From Rugalucina vietnamica (lineage: Eukaryota > Mollusca > Bivalvia > Lucinida > Lucinidae): a stretch of 64,000 bases of DNA. A program made the position numbers and the translations under genes. This document shows, piece by piece, positions 1 through 11,887 of this stretch. Each line of letters starts with the position of its first letter. The first letter of the stretch is position 1. The stretch lies in NCBI GenBank assembly GCA_964017185.1, contig OZ024874.1, forward strand, positions 36,742,721 to 36,806,720, given 5' to 3'. The notes under the pieces are model-generated. The model made no database searches and had not been told where the DNA came from. It was given only the letters and a program-made list of their open reading frames with translations.

Positions 1-1284
1 GGCTAAAAATTCATAGTTTTCACTTTTCCCATGTAAAAGCCTATGTTTCCAAAATTGACCTTGCAATAAAACAGGTCAAGGTCATCGTTGGGTCGTTGGG
101 TCACCATTTGAACAAACTACAATGGGCTGGAGTCTCAGATGCTACATACCAAGTTTTGTGAAAATCGGCCTGACGGCTCTGGAGAAGACGATTTTTGAGT
201 GGTGTTTACCATTTGTAGACGTGGCAGCCATCTTGGTTATGTGACCCAGATTTTGCGATCAAACTTTTGTTCCCCCTACCCATTGATGCTCCACATAAAA
301 TTTCAGAGATAAAGATCTTTGAAAAGTGTGTATGGACAACAGAACGGCCATGGTCAAGAGTTGACCTTGGCCTAAATTAATCACATACCTTCATCTACTC
401 CAGTTTTCGCCTTTTCCCAGGTAAAAGCCTATGTTTTCAAAATTGACCTTGCCATAAAATAGGTCAAGGTCATCCCAGGGTCATCATTTCAACAAACTAT
501 GATGGGCTGCAGTCCCAAATGCTACATACCAAGTTTCGCGAAAATCAGCCTGCCGGTTCTGGAGAAGAAGATTTTTGAGTGGTTTTTACCATATATGGGC
601 ATGGCGGCCATCTTGATCAATTGATCCGGATTTCGCAATCAAACTTTCGTCTCCTCTACCCATGGATGCTCCACATAAAAATTCACTTTGATTGGCCAAG
701 CAGTTTCAGAGAAGAAGATCTTTGAAAAGTGTGTATGAATGACAGACTGGCCAAGGTCAAGAGATGACCTTGACCTAAATTAATCACATACCTTCATCTA
801 CTCCATTAGTTGTTTGCATCTACCACTTTTCAGGTCTCAGGCTGCAATAGTTTTAAAAAAATCCATAGTTTTCACTTTTTCCCATGTAAAAGCCTATGTT
901 TCCAAATTTGACCTTGCCGTAAAATAGGTCAAGGTCATCCAAGGGTCATCATTTTATCAAACTATGATGGGCTGAAGTCCCCGATGCTACATACCATGTT
1001 TCGTGGAAATCGGCCCACCGGTTCTGGAGAAGAAGATTTTGGAGTGGTTTTTACCATATATGGGCGTGGCGGCCATCTTGGTCATGTGACCTGGATTTCG
1101 CGATCAAACTTGAAATGCCACTACCCAAGGAGGCTCAACATAAAATTTCAACTAGATCGGCCAAGCGGTTTCAGAGAAGAAGATCTTTGAAATTGTGGAC
1201 GGATGGACAGACGACGGACGGACGCCGGATCATGGCCATCCTATAAGCTCACCTTGTGAGCCTTCGGCTCAGGTGAGCTAAAAA
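1..1284 (+). mobile_element. F1 hairpin-ended element, core type a (5' end outside window)
   Basis: Three type-a core units (~465 bp), recognised by the phrases TTGACCTTGCCGTAAAATAG, CCATATATGG and GGCGGCCATCTTGGTC, are followed by a (GACG)n-like tract and the family's 3' hairpin (1246-1279). The 5' terminus lies before the window. The flank after the hairpin matches the 3' part of a type-c element (AACACAAATATT...), so this copy appears to have inserted into a type-c copy. Non-coding; the open frames in it are chance translations of the repeat. Confidence 0.8.
1246..1279 (+). other. F1 3'-terminal hairpin
   Basis: Outer stem AGCTCACC/GGTGAGCT and inner stem GAGCC/GGCTC with a TTC loop, then AAAAA. 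The same structure closes every complete F1 copy in the window, with varying loops (TTC, TAAT, TAAC, TGAC) on a conserved stem. It resembles the 3' hairpins of rolling-circle transposons. Confidence 0.8.
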
Positions 1285-1461
1285 CACAAATATTTGTTCC
1301 CCCCACCTGTAGATGCTATATGTGAAATATGAAAAGATTCGGCCTGGCAGCTTCGGAGGAGAAGTCGTTTGAAAATGTTGACGACGACGACGGACGGACG
1401 CCGGCTCGACTATTATACTATAAGCTCACCTTGTGAGCCTTCGGCTCAGGTGAGCTAAAAA
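1285..1461 (+). mobile_element. 3' tail of a type-c F1 element
   Basis: Matches the end of the type-c copy at 5360-5571: 'CACAAATATT', a C-run, 'CTGTAGATGCTATATGTGAA', a (GACG)n tract and a terminal hairpin at 1423-1456. It is the stub left downstream of the type-a insertion that ends at 1284. Confidence 0.7.
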
Positions 1462-1510
1462 CAGTTTAAGAATGTTTTAACCTAAGGAAAAATTTGAACA
1501 AGATTCATGA

Positions 1511-3265
1511 CCAGAGGACCATTGGTCCTAAGAACGCTCAGCTGAAGCCTGATCTTGGAGTATTAAGTCATCATGAAATGACCTTGACCTTGAATACTCA
1601 CACACCCAATTTGTCTGCATCTGCAAAGTTTCAGGTCTCAGGCTGCAATAGTTTCCAAACCCAGTGATTTCTGAGAAAACCATAATTTTACTTTTGATAT
1701 TTAAATGACCTTGGGTCAAGGTCAACAAATGACCTTGGCCTTCATTAATAACTAACCTTCATTGACTCCATTAGTTGTCTGCATCTAGCAACTTTCAGGT
1801 TTCAGGCTGCAATAGTTTCCAAAATTGTTTTCACTTTTTCCCATGTAAAAGCCTATGTTTCCAAAATTGATCTTGCCGTAAAATAGGTCAAGGTCATCCT
1901 AGGGTCATCATTTCAACAAACTATGATGGGCTGGAGTCCCAAATGCTACATACCAAGTTTCACGTAAATCGGCCAGCCGGTTCTGGAGAAGAAGATTTTT
2001 GAGTGGTTTTTACCATAGTTGGGCATGGCGGCCATCTTGGTCATGTGACCCAAATTTCGCGATCACACTTTCGTTCCCCTTACCCATGGACGCTCCACAT
2101 AAAATTTCACTTTGATTGGCCAAGCAGTTTAAGAGAAGAAAATCTTTGAAAAGTGTGTATGGACGACAGACTGGCCTAGGTCAAGAGATGACCTTGACCT
2201 AAATTAATCACATACCTTCATCTACTCCATTAGTTGTTTGCAGGTCTCAGGCTGCAACAGTTTTCAAAATATCCATAGTTTTCACTTTTCCCATGTAAAA
2301 GCCTATGTTTCCAAAATTGAAATTGCCGTAAAATAGGTCAAGGTCATCCTAGGGTCATCATTTGATCAAACTATAATGGGCTGGAGTCCCAAATGCTACA
2401 TACCAAGTTTCATGAAAATCGGCCTGCCGGTTCTGGAGAAGATGATATTTGAGTGGTTTTTACCATATATGGGCGTGGCGGCCATCTTGGTCATGTGACC
2501 TGGATTTCGCGATCAAACATTCGTCTCCCCTACCCTACCCATGGATGCTCGACATAAAATTTCACTTTGATTGGCCAAGCAGTTTCAGAGAAGAAGAAAA
2601 GTGTGTATGGACGACAGACAGGCCAAGGTCAAGAGATGACCTTGACCTAAATTAATTACATACCTTCATCTACTCCATTAGTTGTTTGCATCTACCACTT
2701 TTCAGGCCTCAGGCTGCAACAGTTTTCAAAACATCCATAGTTTTCACTTTTTCCCATGTAAAAGCCTATGTTTCCAAAATTGACATTAACTTTTCAGGTC
2801 TCAGGCTGCAATAGTTTTAAAAAAATCCATAGTTTTCACTTTTTCCCATGTAAAAGCCTATGTTTCCAAATTTGACCTTGCCGTAAAATAGGTCAAGGTC
2901 ATCCAAGGGTCATCATTTTATCAAACTATGATGGGCTGAAGTCCCCGATGCTACATACCATGTTTCGTGGAAATCGGCCCACCGGTTCTGGAGAAGAAGA
3001 TTTTGGAGTGGTTTTTACCATATATGGGCGTGGCGGCCATCTTGGTCATGTGACCCAGATCTCGCGATCAAACTTCAGTTCCCCCTACCCATGAAATCTC
3101 CACATAAAATTTCGCTTTGATTGGCCTAGCGGTTTCAGAGAAGATCTTTGAAATTGTGGATGACGGAAGGACGGACGGACGGACGGACGATGGACGGACG
3201 GACGGACGCCGGATCATGGCGATCCTATAAGCTCACCTTGTGAGTCTTCGGCTCAGGTGAGCTAA
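1511..3265 (+). mobile_element. F1 element, core type a
   Basis: Has both ends: CCAGAGGACCATTGGTCCTA at the 5' side with the palindrome AGGACCATTGGTCCT, and the hairpin plus GAGCTAA at the 3' side. About three type-a units plus a partial unit near 2790 lie between, followed by (GACG)n. The right flank is type-c sequence (3266 onward). Non-coding. Confidence 0.8.
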
Positions 3266-3392
3266 AAATAGCTAATTTTCACTTTTCCCATTATAAGTCT
3301 ATGGAAACTTAAAGTTACCGTAGCAACCAGAGTTCTTATCCGACTGGAATAAAAAACACAAATTATGTAGAGGCTACTGTCAGGAACATGTA

Positions 3393-4728
3393 CACGGCTA
3401 ACAAACCTTTAAATGCGTAACTGCTGTTAAGAAAAGAAATCCCATTCATGTCCTTCCGGTTTCGCATCAGATGACCAACAAAAGGTAAACAAACTTTTGC
3501 AGCTCGTGTTTCCGAGTAAAATACTTCGATTCGAAGACAAATATTATAATTCTCTCAATGCTATTTTATTAGTTAGACATTGCTATATTTGGACCCCAAA
3601 GGATTTCCAGAAATTTTTCTTTATAATCATGATTTTTATTCCCTACCCCAAAACACATGTTGGGATTGCATTGTACACGACGAAAATGTGGGTCAGTCGC
3701 AGGGATATTTTTAGATTTCCGCTCATTACGTCCATATTAACGGAAAGCAATACAGTGCGCAGATGATTTTAACATTGTGTGAGGTCTGGTGACAGTTTCG
3801 TTGCCTCTGGCCAATGCATTCTATGCATATGTGGTTAAAAGCTGTGTCAACATTTCGGTTACGAATTTAATCATTAGAATGATCATAGCAATATAGTCAT
3901 TATAGAACACATGTATTAAAGTTTTTGTTTTTGTTAATTGTTTTACGCTGAAGATTATTGTCACATTCTCTCGTCCTTTCTTAATAGTTGCTTACTCAAA
4001 TTTGGAGTGTTTGTGATATTTGCAGTGAAAATGTTTGATATAAAATAATTCAAACTGTCTATGAAATACATGTAATATAATAGTTCACATGCATGATATT
4101 CCTGTTCATGAAGACGATTTTACAGCATTCTGTATACTTTAATTTGTTTTTTCTTGGTTTTATGTCTTTCAAAACGCTTTACAGGGAAATAAATACCATA
4201 ACTTGAACAGGTTGAGGTTTTCAAACGTATCTTGAAGTATATCCTTCATATTTTAATGATTAAATTCGTACCCATCTTTTCCTTCCCTTCAAATCGATAA
4301 TGACGGGCACTAACACAACGAAATACTGGCACAGACATCAGATGCAATTTAGTTAATAAATATCTGTAAATTTGTCGTGGAACAATCACTAAAATTTGAT
4401 ATTTACCAGCAAATTGTCCAATTTTTAGTTGTATTTCGCCGACTTTGGCCTTGTTGGAACACCAGGTTCGAAGAAGGGAATAAATAACTCAAAGACCATC
4501 AAATTATTTTGCGAGCTACTTTGGTGCTGAGTTACAATAGTAAAGAAGTGACAAACTAGCATTCATAGATAATCGATATATTTCTGTACTAAAATATAAT
4601 CATCAATCGATCCTAGAAGTGTATGTTTTGTTTACCATTTCTTGGTCTTCATATGCAGAACCAGAAGGGCGTGAATTGGATTTTCTTTATTAACCGGCGG
4701 TTACGCATTTAAAGGTTTGTTAGCCGTA
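3393..4728. mobile_element. Non-autonomous DNA transposon with ~110-bp terminal inverted repeats and 5-bp target duplication
   Basis: The ends read CACGGCTAACAAACCTTTAA... and, on the other strand, TACGGCTAACAAACCTTTAA.... Similarity between the two ends continues, with mismatches, for roughly 110 bp (for example GGTAAACAAA is shared at both inner edges). The flanks carry ATGTA at 3388-3392 and 4729-4733. Removing the element restores the type-c phrase GGAACATGTATACAAAGTA. No transposase frame is visible in its 1336 bp. The superfamily is not assigned; a 5-bp duplication fits some hAT-like and Transib-like groups. Confidence 0.8.
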
Positions 4729-5390
4729 ATGTATACAAAGTACAGGATTCATCCACTTAACAGTTTCTGAGGAGAAGATTTTTGAATGTTTTTTTTTTTT
4801 GTTGTTTTTTTTTTTTCAAAATTTTGCTCTTTATGGGGCCCCAGCAACCAATCGAAATAAAGGATTAGGACAAAACTCGCAAGAAATGTCAAACACTACT
4901 CAATAAACATTTCTGCAAAAACAAAATTCAAGTGTCTGCAATTTTAGCGGAAAAATAGCCGATTTCCTCTTTTCCCATTATAAGTCTATGGAAACTTTAA
5001 GTTGCCATGGCAACCAGAGTTCTTATCCGCCTGGAATAAAAAACACAAATTATGTAGAGGCCACTGTCAGGAACATGTATACAAAGTATAGGCTTCATCC
5101 CCTTGACAGTTTCTGAGAAGAAGATTTTTGAATGTTTTTCGAAATTTTGCCCTGTATGTGGCCCCTGCAACCAATCAAAATGAAGGATTAGGACAAAAGT
5201 CACGAAACGTAGAGGACTACTCAATAAACATTTCTGCAAAAACAAAATTCAAATATCTCAAACAAGACAGCAAAAATAGGCAATTTTCACTTTTCTCCAT
5301 TATAAGTCTATGGGAAGCATAAGTTGCCATAGCAACCAGAGTTCTTATCCGATCGAAATAAAAAACACAAATATTCGTCCCCCCCCCACC

Positions 5391-5391
<1 letters not shown>

Positions 5392-5421
<30 letters not shown>
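5392..5421. repeat. (TAAG)n microsatellite
   Basis: About seven TAAG copies interrupt the phrase CACCTGTAGATGC of a type-c tail. Compared with the copy at 1310 (ACCTGTAGATGC) the array looks like a local expansion. Confidence 0.9.
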
Positions 5422-5422
<1 letters not shown>

Positions 5423-5571
5423 CTGTAGATGCTATATGTGAAATATGAAAAGATTCGGCCTGGCAGCTTCAGAGAAGAAGTCGTTTGAAAATGTTGACGA
5501 CGACGGACGGACGCCGGCTCGACTACTATACTATAAGCTCACCTTGTGAGCCTTCGGCTCAGGTGAGCTAA

Positions 5572-5782
5572 CAACAGTTTATCAATTTCAGCACAATTAA
5601 GAGACTCTAATATTAAAGATGTATTTATACATTTCTATGTTGAGATTCTATGTAAAAAAACATTGCTCATGTCCTCCGAGTACAAACCTTTGATCCTTTT
5701 CAAAAACTGTAGGGATAGTTATATATAACTATTTATATTTTAAAAGGAATTACCCTCTAGCATTGGTGTTAAAATAATTATA
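5572..5782. other. Spacer, nothing recognised
   Basis: AT-rich sequence between two F1 copies with no coding or repeat signal that I can support. Confidence 0.5.
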
Positions 5783-8352
5783 CAAGAGGACCAATGGTCC
5801 TGTAAACGCTCACCTGAGATCTGCTGCATATACCAATAAACATGTTTGAATATTATGGTATTTATCCCCAGTGCAGGGGCAGATGAAGCCCTTGGGCCAT
5901 TTTCTTCTTTCTTTTTCAGAATAATCAATATTCTGTCCATTTGCCAATTTCCTGCTGGCTTTTCCCTTCAAATGACATTTTAACAATTTTCCCCATTTAA
6001 ATGCATGGTCAACCCATGTTGACCTTGCCATAAACTGGGTCAAGGTCATCACAGGGTCATGATTTATGTATACATTGTAGTACTTAAGCCATAGATGCTT
6101 CACACCAAGTTTCTTTGAAATAGGTCCACCGGTTCCGGAGAAGAAGATTTTTGAAGGGTTTTTACCATATATGGGCATGGCAGCCATCTTCGTCATGTGA
6201 CCTTGATTATTTACACTGAAAAAAAGTTATAAGAGGCCACTTTTCAAACTCATTTTTTGTTTCTAAGCCATCTTCAAAATTGCACGATTTTTTGCCAAAA
6301 GACGTGTCTTTCAAGTAAGTAAAGTTCCAAAGTGTTAGGAAATAATTTTCTTTTACTAAAGGCGTTTTTGGAGTAAAAATGCAAAAATCAATGTTTTTAA
6401 ATAAAAAATTGGATACAGCACACCATTTATTGAAATTAGGAACAGGTGTCATCAAAGGGGTCGTTACGGCTCGGAAAAACATCAAACATTCGAATTTTCT
6501 CTACTGGTAGAATTTTTATGCATTTTCAAAAATCGCCAATTTTGAGATTTTTTGGAAAATTCATAAATGTGCCTCTTAAGCATGTTGACCCCTGTTAAAT
6601 TCACTTGATGAGGCCTGGAAATGAGAGATATAACTCGACTGAACTGTTTTAGACCATTTTCGAGGACCAACAGGTCAAGGCTGCCGCACACTTCCGGTTT
6701 CAATGCCAATTTTTAACGAACAAAATAACAAAATTTATGGACGATTTTTTTAATTTTCAAAGTTTATCAGAGTCTAGTATTTAACTTAAATAATCGCTGA
6801 AAATTTCAATGCCGTGCTGTTGATAATAACGCAACTGGAGAAGAACAAAGTTGGTATGCAAATTGCATACAAAAGCTGAATTCCTGTTATTCAGGTTGTT
6901 GTCTCCTTGCATGTACAAAACAGAAACGAAGGTTCTTATTGCAGCAACACTTTTGACTTAATTTCATCTTGCATCATGGCAGTCAGAAGCATTTTCAAAT
7001 AAATTAAAATGTAAAAACACAACGTCATAATATGACATTTAATTTGATGTTAATAAAGTGTGACTTTTTGAAATAGGGTACCTTTACACATGCCTCGTCT
7101 GTGTGAGAAGTATCACGCATTTTGGAATGCAGAAACTCACAGAGCCACTGTTAGACATTGGTTTATTCATATGATCATGAATTTTAATTGATCGTATTTT
7201 ACTTTCTGAACTAGAAGAAAAATATGAGGTGGCCTCTTATAACTTTTTTTCAGTGTATATATACATTACTTCCCCCATTCTATAGATGCTTCACATGAAA
7301 TTTGGCTTTGATTGGCCAAGCGGTTTCAGAGAAGATGTTGGAATAGTATGGTAATATACATGTATAATGCCCCGGGGTTAGGGCAAATATGCCCCTGGGG
7401 TCCATTTTTTTTCAGAATCATTAATAGTCAGTCCTACTGCCCATTTTCTGCAAGACTTTCACTCTAAATGACATTTTAAAGGTTTTCCCCATTCAAATGC
7501 ATTGGCGACCTATGTTGACCTTGCCGTAAAATAGGTCAAGGTCATCCAAAGGTCATAATTTATAAACACATTGTAGTACTTCAGTCCCCGATGCTTCATG
7601 CCAAGTTTCATTGAAATCGGTCCATTGGTTCAGGAGAAGAAGGTTTTTGAAGGGTTTTTACCATATATGGGCATGGCGGCTATCTTGATCATGTGACCTG
7701 GATTATTTATAAACACATTGATTCCCCTTTCCCATAGATGCTTCCTATAAAATTTGGCTTTGATTGGCCAAGTGGTTTCAGAGAAGAAGATCTTTGAATA
7801 TTTTTGTAATATACATGTATATTGCCCCGGGGTGGGGGCAGACCAACCCCTGTGGTCCAATTTTTTTTTCAGAATTACCTACCTTCAGTCCATTTGCCCA
7901 TTTCCTGCAAGTTTTGCCTTTCAAATAACATTTTAACAATTTTCCCCATTCAAATGCATTGGGGACCTATGTTGACCTTGCCGTAAAATAGGTCAAGGTC
8001 ATCCAAAGGTCATAATTTATAAACACATTGTAGTACTCCAGTCCCCGATGCTTCATGCCAAGTTTCGTTGAAATCGGTCCAGTGGTTCCGGATAAGAAGA
8101 ATTTTGAAGGGTTTTTACCATATATGGGCATGGCGGCCATCTTGGTCATGTGACCTGGATTATTTATAAACACATTGGTTCCCCCTTCCCATAGATGCTT
8201 CATATAAAATTTGGCTTTAATTGGCTAAGCGGTTTCAGAGAAGAAGATCTTTGAAAATGGTGGACGACGACGACGGACGGACGGACGATGAACGCCGGAT
8301 CATGGCCATCCTATAAGCTCACCTTGTGAGCCTAATGGCTCAGGTGAGCTAA
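5783..8352 (+). mobile_element. F1 element, core type b, carrying a TA-inserted transposon
   Basis: The 5' end is the variant CAAGAGGACCAATGGTCCTG with GCTCACCTGAG downstream; the 3' hairpin has a TAAT loop and ends GAGCTAA at 8352. About four type-b units have GCCCCGGGGTGGGGGC-like boxes and CCATATATGGGCATGGCGGC. The second unit is split by the inverted-repeat element 6214-7255. The minus-strand frames that repeat a MTKMAAMPIYGKNPSK peptide are the reverse reading of the conserved unit, not a gene. Confidence 0.8.
6214..7255. mobile_element. Non-autonomous DNA transposon, 27-bp perfect inverted repeats, TA duplication
   Basis: Starts CACTGAAAAAAAGTTATAAG and ends with its exact reverse complement over 27 bp. 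It is flanked by TA on both sides (6212-6213 and 7256-7257), and removing it restores the type-b phrase GATTATTTATATATACATT. The 1042-bp interior has no recognisable transposase. TA duplication suggests the Tc1/mariner group, but the terminal sequence alone does not settle it. Confidence 0.8.
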
Positions 8353-8361
8353 AAATGAACA

Positions 8362-11300
8362 CCAGAGGACCACTGGTCCTGAGAACGCTCACCTGAAGCC
8401 TGATCTTGAAGTATTAGGTCATCATGAAATGACCTTGACCTTGAATACTCACACGCCTTTATTGACTTCATAAGTTGTCTGCATCTGCAAAGTTTTAGGT
8501 CTCAGGCTGCAATAGTTTCCAAGCCCAGTGATTTCTGAGAAAGCCATAATTTTAATTTTGATATTTAAATGACCTTGGGCCAAGGTCAAGACATGACCTT
8601 GGCCTTCATTAATTACTTACCTTCATTGACTCCATTAGTTGTCTGCATCTAGCAACTTTCAGGTCTCAGGCTGCAACAGTTTGTTTTCGCCTTTTCCCAT
8701 GTGAAAGCCTATGTTTCCAAAATTGACCTTGCCGTAAAATAGGTCAAGGTCATCATAGGGTCATCATTTCAAAAAACTATGATGGGCTGGAGTCCCAAAT
8801 GCTACATACCAAGTTTCATGAAAATTGGCCTGCCGGTTCTGGAGAAGAAGATTTTTGAAAGGTTTTTACCATATATGGGCGTGGCGGCCATCTTGGTCAT
8901 GTGACCTGGATTTCGCGATCAAACTTTCGTCTCCCCTACCCATGGATGCTCCACATAAAATTTCAATTTGATTTGCCAAGCAGTTTCAGAGAAGAAGATC
9001 TTTGAAAAGTGTGTATGGACAACAGACTGGCCAAGGTCAAGAGATGACCTTGACCTATATTAATCACATACCTTCATCTACTCCATTAGTCGTTTGCATC
9101 TACCACTTTTCAGGCCTCAGGCTGTAATAGTTTTCAAAAAATCCATAGTTTTCACTTCTTCCTATGTAAAAGCCTATGTTTCCAAATTTGACCTTGCCGT
9201 AAAATAGGTCAAGGTCATCCAAAAGTCATCATTTTATCAAACTATGATGGGCTGAGGTCCCCGATGCTACATACAAAGTTTCGTGGAAATCGGCCCACCG
9301 GTTCTGGAGAAGAAGATTTTTGAAAGGTTTTTACCATATATGGGCGTGGCGGCCATCTTGGTCATGTGACCTGGATTTCGCGATCAAACTTTCGTCTCCT
9401 TTACCCATGGATGCTCCACATAAAATTTCACTTTGATTGGCCGCACAGTTTCTGAATAGAAGATCTTTGAAAACTGTGTTTGGACAACAGACTGGCCAAG
9501 GTCAAGAGATGACCTTGACCTATATTAATCACATACCTTCATCTACTCCATTAGTCCATCTACCACTTTTCAGGCCTCAGGCTGCAATAGTTTTCAAAAA
9601 ATCCATAGTTTTCACTTTTTCCTATGTAAAAGCCTATGTTTCCAAATTTGACCTTGCCGTAAAATAGGTCAAGGTCATCCAAGGGTCATCATTTTATCAA
9701 CCTATGATGGGCTGAGGTCCCCGATGCTACATACAAAGTTTCGTGGAAATCGGCCCACCGGTTCTGGAGAAGAAGATTTTTGAGTGGTTTTAACCATATA
9801 TGGGCCTGGCGGACATCTTGGTCATGTGACCTGGATTTCGCGATCAAACTTTCGTCTCCCCTACCCATGGATGCTCCACATAAAATTTCACTTTGATTGG
9901 CCGCCCAGTTTCTGAGAAGAAGATCTTTGAAAACTGTTTATGGACAACAGACTGGCCAAGGTCAAGAGATGACCTTGACCTATATTAATCACATACCTTC
10001 ATCTACTCCATTAGTTGTTTGCATCTACCACTTTTCAGGCCTCAGGCTGCAATAGTTTTCAAAAAATCCATAGTTTTCACTTTTTCCTATGTAAAAGCCT
10101 ATGTTTCCAAATTTGACCTTGCCGTAAAATAGGTCAAGGTCATCCAAGGGTCATCATTTTATCAAACTATGATGGGCTGAGGTCCTCAATGCTACATACC
10201 AAGTTTCGTGGAAATCGGCCAGCCGGTTCTGGAGCAGAAGAGTTTTGAGTGATTTTTACCATATATGGGCGTGGCGGCCATCTTGGTCATGTGACCTAGA
10301 TTTCGCGATCAAACATTCTTCTCCCCTACCCATGGATGCTCCACATAAAATTTCACTTTGATTGGCCAAGCAGTTTCAGAGAAGAAGATCTTTGAAAAGT
10401 GTGTATGGACAACAGACCGGCCAAGGTGAAGAGATGACCTTGACCTATATTAATCACATACCTTTATCTACTCCATTAGTTGTTTGCATCTACCACTTTT
10501 CAGGCCTCAGGCTGCAACAGTTTTCAAAAAATTCCATAGTTTTCACTTTTTCCTATGTAAAAGCCTATGTTTCCAAATTTGACCTTGCCGTAAAATAGGT
10601 CAAGGTCATCCAAGGGTCATCATTTTATCAAACTATGATGGGCTGAGGTCTTTGATGCTACATACCAAGTTTCATGGAAATCGACCAGCCGGTTCTGGAA
10701 AAGAAGATTTTTGAGTGGTTTTTACCATATACAGGCGTGGCGGCCATCTTGGTCACGTGACCTGGATTTCGCTATCAAACGTTCTTCTCCCCTACCCATG
10801 GACGCTCCACATAAAATTTCACTTTGATTGGTAAAGCAGTTTCAGAGAAGAAGATCTTTGTAAAGTGTGTATGGACAACAGACTGGCCAAGGTCAAGAGA
10901 TGACCTTGACCTATATTAATCACATACCTTCATCTACTCCATTAGTTGTTTGCATCTACCACTTTTCAGGCCTCAGGCTGCAATAGTTTTCAAAAAATCC
11001 ATAGTTTTCACTTTTTCCCATGTAAAAGCCTATGTTTCCAAATTTGACCTTGCCGTAAAATAGGTCAAGGTCATCAAAGGGTCATCATTTTATCAAATTA
11101 TGATGGGCTGAGGTCCTCAATGCTACAAACCAAGTTTCGTGGAAATCGGCCCACCGGTTCTGGAGAAGAAGATTTTTGAGTGGTTTTTACCATATATGGG
11201 CGTGGCGGCCATCTTGGTCATGTGACCTGGATTTCGCGACCAAACTTTCGTCTCCCCTACCCATGGATGCTCCGCATAAAATTTCACTTTCATTGGCCAA

Positions 11301-11887
11301 GCAGTTTCAGAGAAGAAGGTCTTTGAAAAGTGTGTATGGACAACGGACTGGCCAAGGTCAAGAGATGACCTTGACCTATATTAATCACATACCTTCATCT
11401 ACTCCATTAGTTGTTTGCATCTACCACTTTTCAGGCCTCAGGCTGCAATAGTTTTCAAAAAATCCATAGTTTTCACTTTTTCCCATGTAAAAGCCTATGT
11501 TTCCAAATTTGACCTTGCCGTAAAATAGGTCAAGGTCATCCAAGGGTCATCATTTTATCAAACTATGATGGGCTGAAGTCCCCAATGCTACATACCAAGT
11601 TTCTTGAAAATCCGCCCACCGGTTCTGGAGAAGAAGATTTTTGAAGGGTTTTTACCATATATGGGAGTGGCGGCAATCTTGGTCATGTGACCTGGATTTC
11701 GCGATCAAACTTGAAATGCCACTACCCAAGGAGGCTCCACATAAAATTTCAACTAGATCGGCCAAGCGGTTTCAGAGAAGAAGATCTTTGAAATTGTGGA
11801 CGACGACGGACGACGGACGACGGACGGACGCCGGATCATGGCCATCCTATAAGCTCACCTTGTGAGCCTTCGGCTCAGGTGAGCTAA
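8362..11887 (+). mobile_element. F1 element with an expanded array of ~465-bp type-a units
   Basis: 5' end CCAGAGGACCACTGGTCCTG; 3' hairpin ends GAGCTAA at 11887. The phrase AAGCCTATGTTTCC recurs near 8705, 9170, 9630, 10095, 10561, 11026 and 11491, giving a regular period of 460-466 bp and about six and a half head-to-tail units. Unit-to-unit similarity is high, so the array expanded recently relative to the other copies. Each unit carries CCATATATGG, GGCGGCCATCTTGG, CATGTGACC and GGTCAAGGTCA. Confidence 0.85.

Larger units (their letters stand above)
3266..5571 (+). mobile_element. F1 element, core type c, split by a DNA transposon
   Basis: Type-c units (~320 bp) carry CCCATTATAAGTCTATGG, GTTGCCATGGCAACC (5004) and CTTATCCGACTGG-like phrases, and end in a hairpin with GAGCTAA at 5571. 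The block is interrupted by the inverted-repeat transposon at 3393-4728. Its 5' end is missing. A (TAAG)n microsatellite lies in the tail at 5392-5421. Confidence 0.75.

Noticed and set aside
5810-8203. Many minus-strand frames giving MTKMAAMPIYGKNPSK-like peptides, also at 22013-23663, and 56265-56774 plus
   Set aside because: They are the reverse reading of conserved type-b repeat units; they occur once per unit, start and stop with repeat boundaries, and lie in non-autonomous elements.
10362-11865. Plus-strand frames such as MSGFYHIWAWRPSWSCDLDF and MAKQFQRRRSLK
   Set aside because: Translations of the type-a unit and its tail, repeated wherever the unit occurs; no protein-like conservation.
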